This document shows positions 59,604-64,000 of a stretch of 64,000 nucleotides of DNA, one piece after another. How positions within the stretch are numbered: position 1 is the stretch's first letter; each line of letters begins with the position of its first letter. Origin of the DNA: Streptomyces sp. NBC_00289 (lineage in GTDB: Bacteria; Actinomycetota; Actinomycetes; Streptomycetales; Streptomycetaceae); assembly GCF_041435115.1 (NCBI RefSeq), contig NZ_CP108046.1:6944001-7008000 (forward strand), read 5' to 3'. The notes beneath the pieces are model-generated. The model made no database searches. It was not told the origin of the DNA and saw only the letters and a list, made by a program, of their open reading frames with translations. Both the position numbers and the translations under genes were made by a program.

Positions 59604-60254
59604 ATGACCGGTGGACTCCTGTTGAGCGGCGCGATCGCCGCTCTTCTCACCACCGCGCTCCCCGCGCACGACCCGTCCGGCGGGTTCGAGGACCCGCCCC
59701 CGGACAAGATTGTCATCAAGGTCGCCACGGTGAACGGCTCCGGCTGTCCGCAGGGCACGGCCGCGATCGCCGTCTCCCAGGACAACACCGCCTTCACCGT
59801 GACCTACAGCGACTACCTCGCCCAGGCCGGCGGCGACTCCGCGCCCACGGCGTTCCGCAAGAACTGTCAGCTCAACCTGCTCGTCCATGTCCCGGCGGGC
59901 TTCACCTACGCCATCGCCAGCGCCGACTACCGCGGCTTCGCCGCGCTCCAGCCCGGCGCGAACGGCACCCAGAGAGCCTCGTACTACTTCCAGGGCTCTC
60001 CGAACACGGCCGCCAAGACCCATCCCTTCAACGGCCCCTACAACGACAACTGGCAGGCCACCGACACCACGGACTGGGCCCAGCTGGTCTGGGCCCCGTG
60101 CGGGGTCCAGCGCAACTTCAACATCAACACCGAACTGCGGGTGACCGCCGGCAGCCAGTCGCCCGGCAAGGTCAGCTTCATGACGATGGACTCGACCGAC
60201 GGGGACATCAGCACGGTGTACCACCTGGCGTGGCAGGAGTGCCCGGACTCCTGA
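59604..60254 (+). CDS. DUF4360 domain secreted protein
   Basis: A 216-residue protein starting at ATG 59604 with AGGAGAG. The first 20 residues are a short signal peptide ending ALPAHDP. The body matches DUF4360: IKVATVNGSGCPQGTAAIAVS, AFRKNCQLNLLVHVPAGFTYAIASADYRGFA, and the C-terminal CGVQRNFNINTELRV. Four Cys residues (in SGCP, KNCQ, APCG, QECP) probably form two disulfides. The function is unknown. The gene is flanked by two exported intradiol dioxygenase genes, one divergent and one convergent. Confidence 0.9.
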   Translation: MTGGLLLSGAIAALLTTALPAHDPSGGFEDPPPDKIVIKVATVNGSGCPQGTAAIAVSQDNTAFTVTYSDYLAQAGGDSAPTAFRKNCQLNLLVHVPAGFTYAIASADYRGFAALQPGANGTQRASYYFQGSPNTAAKTHPFNGPYNDNWQATDTTDWAQLVWAPCGVQRNFNINTELRVTAGSQSPGKVSFMTMDSTDGDISTVYHLAWQECPDS

Positions 60255-60271
60255 CCGCGGCAGCGGCCGAA

Positions 60272-60313
60272 GGCCCCGGGGGGCCGCGCGTGCGACGGCG
60301 GTTCCCCGGGGCC
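60272..60313. terminator. Hairpin between DUF4360 and dioxygenase genes
   Basis: GGCCCCGGGG at 60272-60281 and CCCCGGGGCC at 60304-60313 are 10-bp perfect complements with a 22-base loop, between convergent stops at 60254 and 60319. Confidence 0.55.
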
Positions 60314-60318
60314 CCTGC

Positions 60319-61071
60319 TCAGCTCTGCTCCACGCCCAGGGTCAGGGTGCCCGCGTAGCCCGACGAGGCCGAGCCGCCCAGCGCGGTGAGGGTGAGGAGG
60401 CCGGACGCGGCGCCTCCCTCGTCGTAGATGCCGTCCTGGGCGAGCGTGGTGCGGGTGACCGTGTTGGTCGAGTACGGCGAGAGCGCGGCGATCCTCCCGG
60501 TGATCGTCTCGTTGAAGAAGAGCTGCCCGGTGTGCAGTTCCCGGCCGCCGGTGAACGAGCCGTCCGAGGTGAGCGTGACGTTCGTGTGCACCTTGACGTG
60601 GATGTGCACGCAGCGCCCGCGGTACCAGCCGGGGTAGATCGTGGTGATGCTCGCGACGCCGCCGGAGTTCGTCAGGACACCGCCGCGCAGAAAGGTGCCG
60701 TCGTCCGGTTCGCTGTGGCCGTTGTTGCCGACGAAGCCGGAGTACTCGCCGAGGGCGTCGCAGTGCCAGATCTCCACGAGCGCGTTGCTCAGCGGGACGC
60801 AGGTGTCGTCGTCGACGACGGTGAGGGTCAGTTTGAGCGGGGCGCCGGGTTTGCCTTCGGTGACGTCGGCGCGGACGTACTGTCCGTCGAGGTAGTAGGG
60901 GCCTTCGGTCATCTCCTTCGTGAGGGTGCAGACGGCCGCCGCGGCCGGTGCCGCGTCGGCGGTGGGGGCTTCGGGCGCGGCGGCACCCACGGCCAGGGCG
61001 ACGGCCGTGGCGCCGGTGGCGATCAGTACGGTGCGGCGCCCGATCGGGGTTGCTCCTGAAGTGTCTGTCAT
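60319..61071 (-). CDS. Tat-exported intradiol ring-cleavage dioxygenase (second copy)
   Basis: A 250-residue paralogue of the 58509-59345 gene. ATG 61071 is preferred to a GTG two codons upstream. The Tat signal is GRRTVLIATGATAVALAVG. The core follows the same order: CTLTKEMTEGPYYLDGQYV, EIWHCDALGEYSGF, CVHIHVKVH with iron ligands and HTGQLFFNETI, ending LLTLTALGGSAS. It lacks the long Ser/Ala linker. Both copies end with a repeated GLLTLTALG block near the C-terminus. It is the last of a local trio with DUF4360. Confidence 0.9.
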   Translation of the reverse strand: MTDTSGATPIGRRTVLIATGATAVALAVGAAAPEAPTADAAPAAAAVCTLTKEMTEGPYYLDGQYVRADVTEGKPGAPLKLTLTVVDDDTCVPLSNALVEIWHCDALGEYSGFVGNNGHSEPDDGTFLRGGVLTNSGGVASITTIYPGWYRGRCVHIHVKVHTNVTLTSDGSFTGGRELHTGQLFFNETITGRIAALSPYSTNTVTRTTLAQDGIYDEGGAASGLLTLTALGGSASSGYAGTLTLGVEQS

Positions 61072-61134
61072 GAACACGGCACCCTAGAAACGGATGCTGT
61101 CGGTCAGCTGTCAGTCGGGCAAAGTGACAGCCCG

Positions 61135-61506
61135 TCAAGTTGCTTGCGAGACAGCCTGAACCGGCCGTGGCGCCAGGAGCCGGGCGATGCCGGCGAGGGC
61201 CGCGACCGCCTCCGCGACCAGCAGCGGATGCCCGACGAGCCACAACTGGACACCCTCGAACGGGTCGGAGTCGGTCAGTGTCGTGCGCTCCAGCAGCCAG
61301 GACGCCGAGAAAAGCAGGCCGACAACGGCCGTCCCGACGCGGAACGCCGGATAACAGGCGGTCTGGGTCAGCGGCAGCATCGGCAGCGGGACGACGAGCA
61401 GCTGGGTCAGCTCGATCGACACACCCGACGCGTTGCGGATCTTCGACCGCTTCCACCGCACCGACACGGCCCGGAGCCTGTCCTGATCCGGCCTCGGCCT
61501 CGCCAT
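61135..61506 (-). pseudogene. C-terminal fragment resembling a HupE/UreJ-type membrane protein
   Basis: The 123-residue frame from ATG 61506 has a poor ribosome site and begins in sequence with no known fold. Its core, GVSIELTQLLVVPLPMLPL, then FRVGTAVVGLLFSASWLLERT, reads like the end of HupE/UreJ_2-type proteins, whose pattern is G-V-E-x-x-Q-L...L-x-x-x-x-x...R-x-G-S-A-x-x-A...W-x-x-E-R-T. The family normally has about 350 residues and six or seven helices; only the final two or three remain. The frame stays open upstream to 61758, but the family motifs are absent there. A decayed gene is the best reading; a short real protein is possible. Confidence 0.45.
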
Positions 61507-61659
61507 CGTCCGTGACGTGGCCGAGAGCCACGGCGGCACGGTGTTCGCGGGGCCGCGCCACGGGGGCGGGGCGGAGGCCGGGTTCGGGGTGAGCGGTTCC
61601 CGGGTCTTGCGGCAGGGCCGGGGTAGCGTGGCCAGCCACAGAGCTGTGGAGGGATGTGG

Positions 61660-61956
61660 ATGGGGCTGACCGCACGCGTCAGACGACGGATCTCCGAGGA
61701 CTACCCCGAACGGGACGGACAGGTGGTCGAGGCACTGCTCACCCAACTCGTCACCCACCTGAACGACAGAGGGGACAGAGAGGACAAGGAACGGATCGCC
61801 GCCGCCACGCTCCTGTGCGGCCGGGGGCGGGTGGACCGGCTCCTCGACGCCGTGCAGTCGGCCAGAGAGGACTGGCGGGACGTCCTGGTGGGCGCGGGTC
61901 TGGCGGACGCGGACTGGTCCGACCGGATGAACACGGAGTTCGGCTTCGAGTCATGA
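61660..61956 (+). CDS. Hypothetical protein (98 aa)
   Basis: ATG 61660 is chosen because GGAGGG lies six bases upstream; ATG 61654 in the same frame has worse spacing. The protein is helical and soluble, with ARVRRRISEDYPERDGQVVEALL, then HLNDRGDREDKERIAAATLLCGRGRVDRLLDAV and a C-terminal helix RDVLVGAGLADADW. I recognise no family. Small proteins of this helical type with a single Cys are common in Streptomyces. It is divergent from the HupE-like fragment. Confidence 0.7.
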   Translation: MGLTARVRRRISEDYPERDGQVVEALLTQLVTHLNDRGDREDKERIAAATLLCGRGRVDRLLDAVQSAREDWRDVLVGAGLADADWSDRMNTEFGFES

Positions 61957-62096
61957 CCGGTCGCCGCACGAGGTGACACGGCGACCGGGGCGCGTCGGCG
62001 GGCCACCCACCGAAGCGGCGCACAGCCGCCGCCCTACGCCCCGGCCGCCGAGCGGCCTCCATACACGGTCAGCAGCCGGCCGTAGGCCGGGCGCCG

Positions 62097-63836
62097 TTAT
62101 CCCGCCTGGCCCATCCCGGCCGCGTTCGGCCAGCTCTGGGCGTTGGGCCAGCCGGTTGCCGGGGCCGGGGCCAGGTTGCCCGGGCCTCCGGGCGGGCCGG
62201 TGGTTCCCCGTACCTGGGCGGCCGTGAGGCCGCCGCGTGCCGGGACGCCGGGCGGGGTCGGGCCGGTCATCGCGGCCGCGGCCGGGATCGGTGCGGCGGC
62301 GGGAACCGGGGCCGGCATCTGCATGGGCTGCGGAGTCGGCATCTGGGTCGGCATCGGCGCGGGCGCCGGCATGGGGGCGGGCGCCGGGTAGCCGACGGGC
62401 TGCGGGGCCTCCTGGATCACGGCCGGCGCCGGCATCGGCATGCCCGCCCCGCCCGTCTGGCCCGGCTGCGGCAGCTGACCCGACTGGTTCATCTGGGCCA
62501 TCTGAGCCATCATCGCCAGCTGCGACATCTGGGCCGCCGCCGGCAGCGGCATCCCGCCGCCGGCGGCCGGGGCTGCCGCGGGGCCGGGAATGCCGGCTCC
62601 GACGGCCTGAGCGGCCAGATTGTGCATCCCGGCCCCGTTGGTGGCGCTGACCAACCGGTCCACGGCCGCCGTACCCGAGCTGTAGCTGGTCCCTGTAGCC
62701 AGCTCGGGCACGGCGGCTCCCCTCCTGGTCCCGTAGAGCACCTGTTCCAGGCCGGACACCAGGCGACGGACGTCCACCTGGGGACGCACCACGAGTCTCA
62801 GGAAGCGACTGGACGAGCCGATCTTGTTGCCGCACTCACGGACCAGGATGCGGTGCTCGGTGAGCAGCCGGTCCCGGACCACGGTGCCCTCCGCGCCCAC
62901 GGGGAGGCGGACGAAGAGGAAGTTGCCCTGCGACGGGTAGACCGTCAGACCGGGCAGCGAGGAGAGCTGGCTCGCCATGTCCAGGCGGTCGCGACGCACC
63001 TGGTGCAGGCTCTGCGCGTACTCGGCGCCGTGCTCCTTGAGCATGAAGACGACGTACTCGGCGAAGGAGTTGAGGTTCCACTTCGGGAGCATGGAGCGGA
63101 CCCGGCCCGCGAGGGAGGGGTTGGCCACCAGGTAGCCGAAACGGATGCCGTGCAGGCCGAAGTTCTTGCCGAGGCTGCGCAGCACGATGACGTTGGGCCG
63201 CAGCATGGCCTCCTGGACGACGCTCGGTTCGGCCTCGGCGTCCGCGAACTCGAGGAACGACTCGTCGATGATCACCAGGTCCAGGTCGGCCATCGCGTCC
63301 ATGAACTGCACGAGCGCGTGCTTGTGCAGGAAGCCGCCGTCGGGGTTGTTGGGGTTGCAGATGACGGCGACGCGGGTGCCCCGGGCGCGGATGAACTCGG
63401 CGTACTGGGCGAGGTCGAGGGCGAACCCGCTGGACTCCTGGAGCGGGAACATGTCGACCCGCTTGCCGGTCTCCATCGGCTGGTCGGTCCAGCGGCCGAA
63501 GGTGGGGACCGGGATGGCGAGCGACTCGCGCACCAGCAGGTGGTCGATCCAGGTGATCAGCTCCGTGGAGCCGTTGCCCATCGCCACGCACTGCGGGGGG
63601 AGCTGGAGCAGGTTGCACAGCTCGGACGTGATCGTGTCGGCGCCGCTCGGGTAGTACGTGATGATGTCCCGCAGCCGGGCCGACATCTCGTCGAACATGG
63701 CCGGGGTGGGGAAGTACGGGTTGCACGGGATGCAGAAGTCCACCGGGCCGGAGCCGTCGCCTTCACGCGTCAGCGCCGCCATCGACGGGCTGTGCGCCGC
63801 TGTGCTGCGAAACAGCGAGGTGACGTTGTCAGCCAA
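62097..63836 (-). CDS. Fold-type I PLP aminotransferase (HisC/CobD-like) with a 209-residue low-complexity tail
   Basis: A 579-residue protein starting at TTG 63836, where GGAGG lies upstream at good spacing and homologous sequence begins. Residues 1-370 are a class I/II aminotransferase: YYPSGADTITSELCNLL, GNGSTELITWIDHL, VICNPNNPDGGF, and the PLP Lys224 in RSLGKNFGLHGIRFGY, with SSRFLRLVVRP near the end. The closest groups are histidinol-phosphate aminotransferase and threonine-phosphate decarboxylase, so the reaction is uncertain. Residues 371-579 are rich in Pro, Met, Ala, Gln and Gly (for example AQMSQLAMMAQMAQ and PMPAPAPMPTQMPTPQ), presumably disordered. Two hairpins lie in its leader (63870-63918). 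Confidence 0.85.
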   Translation of the reverse strand: MADNVTSLFRSTAAHSPSMAALTREGDGSGPVDFCIPCNPYFPTPAMFDEMSARLRDIITYYPSGADTITSELCNLLQLPPQCVAMGNGSTELITWIDHLLVRESLAIPVPTFGRWTDQPMETGKRVDMFPLQESSGFALDLAQYAEFIRARGTRVAVICNPNNPDGGFLHKHALVQFMDAMADLDLVIIDESFLEFADAEAEPSVVQEAMLRPNVIVLRSLGKNFGLHGIRFGYLVANPSLAGRVRSMLPKWNLNSFAEYVVFMLKEHGAEYAQSLHQVRRDRLDMASQLSSLPGLTVYPSQGNFLFVRLPVGAEGTVVRDRLLTEHRILVRECGNKIGSSSRFLRLVVRPQVDVRRLVSGLEQVLYGTRRGAAVPELATGTSYSSGTAAVDRLVSATNGAGMHNLAAQAVGAGIPGPAAAPAAGGGMPLPAAAQMSQLAMMAQMAQMNQSGQLPQPGQTGGAGMPMPAPAVIQEAPQPVGYPAPAPMPAPAPMPTQMPTPQPMQMPAPVPAAAPIPAAAAMTGPTPPGVPARGGLTAAQVRGTTGPPGGPGNLAPAPATGWPNAQSWPNAAGMGQAG

Positions 63837-63869
63837 TTGGAGCCTCCGTAGGGGGCGGGCCCGGCGGGG

Positions 63870-63918
63870 ACGACCGGGCCCGTCGTCTGGGTGGCCCGTG
63901 CGGGGGAGCACGGGCCAC
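63870..63918 (-). promoter_or_regulatory. Two consecutive hairpins in the aminotransferase leader
   Basis: GTGGCCCGTGC (63891-63901) pairs perfectly with GCACGGGCCAC (63908-63918) across a 6-base loop. Next to it, GACGAC (about 63870) pairs with GTCGTC around CGGGCCC. Both lie 35-82 bases upstream of the TTG start on its strand, so they may act as an attenuator or RNA stability element. No ligand-binding riboswitch core was recognised. Confidence 0.55.
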
Positions 63919-63978
63919 TTCTAGATACGGAGGCGGATGTGGCGCTGTTCAACCTGTGTGAAAGTGGTGTGAGTTACG

Positions 63979-63993
63979 GAACCGAAGGTTCGG
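63979..63993. promoter_or_regulatory. Palindromic site near the window edge
   Basis: GAACC at 63979-63983 and GGTTC at 63987-63991 flank GAA, within which CCGAA-GG-TTCGG (63982-63993) is a second palindrome. It may be an operator for the aminotransferase or for a gene beyond the window. Confidence 0.4.
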
Positions 63994-64000
63994 GTTACGC

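Noticed and set aside
1..64000. Search for tRNA, rRNA, CRISPR repeats, transposases and phage genes
   Set aside because: No cloverleaf, rRNA block, regular direct repeats with spacers, or transposase/integrase motifs were recognised by eye; scanning programs would be needed to exclude small RNAs.

Overview
The window reads as chromosomal DNA of a Streptomyces-like actinomycete. GC and third-position GC are very high, GTG and TTG starts are common, several genes look leaderless, exported proteins carry twin-arginine signals, and typical Streptomyces families are present (LAL regulator, MEDS/STAS switch, PP2C, Mbl, MatB, SAV_2336-type protein). From memory, the order acetyl-CoA carboxylase, SAV_2336-type kinase-like gene, mbl with matB alongside matches S. 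coelicolor around SCO2444-SCO2451. That was not checked. No rRNA, tRNA, CRISPR array, prophage or insertion sequence was seen.

Layout, left half. A truncated N5-(carboxyethyl)ornithine synthase-like gene opens the window (2-1012). Next come a DUF4232 lipoprotein, a NarL-type response regulator whose kinase partner is reduced to a remnant, and a large LuxR-type ATPase regulator. A SnoaL-like protein, a quinone oxidoreductase with a divergent TetR gene, and a Ser/Thr kinase with a peptidoglycan-binding tail follow. Then come a class F sortase with a candidate substrate, an OmpR-type two-component pair, a GNAT enzyme, a second TetR gene, two small coupled genes, and a STAS plus MEDS/ATPase pair. 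At 19-28 kb lies an mbl-like gene followed by a four-gene cassette: a 1,569-residue SAV_2336-type multidomain protein, a MoxR ATPase, a trypsin-VMAP-C protein and a Trypco1 protein. This matches the vWA-MoxR-VMAP type of predicted conflict system. Its largest protein carries a kinase-like domain and a HAD-like domain, both lacking key catalytic residues.

Middle. An 8-nt overlap joins matB and a fused carboxyltransferase gene, two possible routes to malonyl-CoA. A MerR-PP2C fusion gene has a MerR-type promoter with a 19-bp spacer. From 44.5 kb leftwards to 34.1 kb runs a tightly packed operon: GT4 glycosyltransferase, methyltransferase, AftD-like arabinofuranosyltransferase, condensation-like acyltransferase, methyltransferase, DMT-type membrane protein, Trm112-like protein and FkbM methyltransferase. 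Six of its seven junctions are 4-nt start/stop overlaps. It probably builds a methylated and acylated surface glycan or glycolipid, and a DUF3068 membrane protein gene sits just upstream.

Right half. A 50-codon DUF2613-like gene precedes a PucR-type regulator, and an IclR gene is coupled to an SMP-30 lactonase gene. A gene-free gap holds degenerate repeats of about 130-153 bp. An ImmA/IrrE metallopeptidase, MAB_1171c membrane protein and FAD monooxygenase form an operon with no helix-turn-helix gene. GH51 arabinofuranosidase and exported GH35 galactosidase genes converge on a shared terminator. An Rrf2 regulator has a clear operator. Two Tat-exported intradiol dioxygenases flank a DUF4360 gene. 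The window ends with a HupE/UreJ remnant, a small hypothetical gene and a PLP aminotransferase with a 209-residue low-complexity tail.
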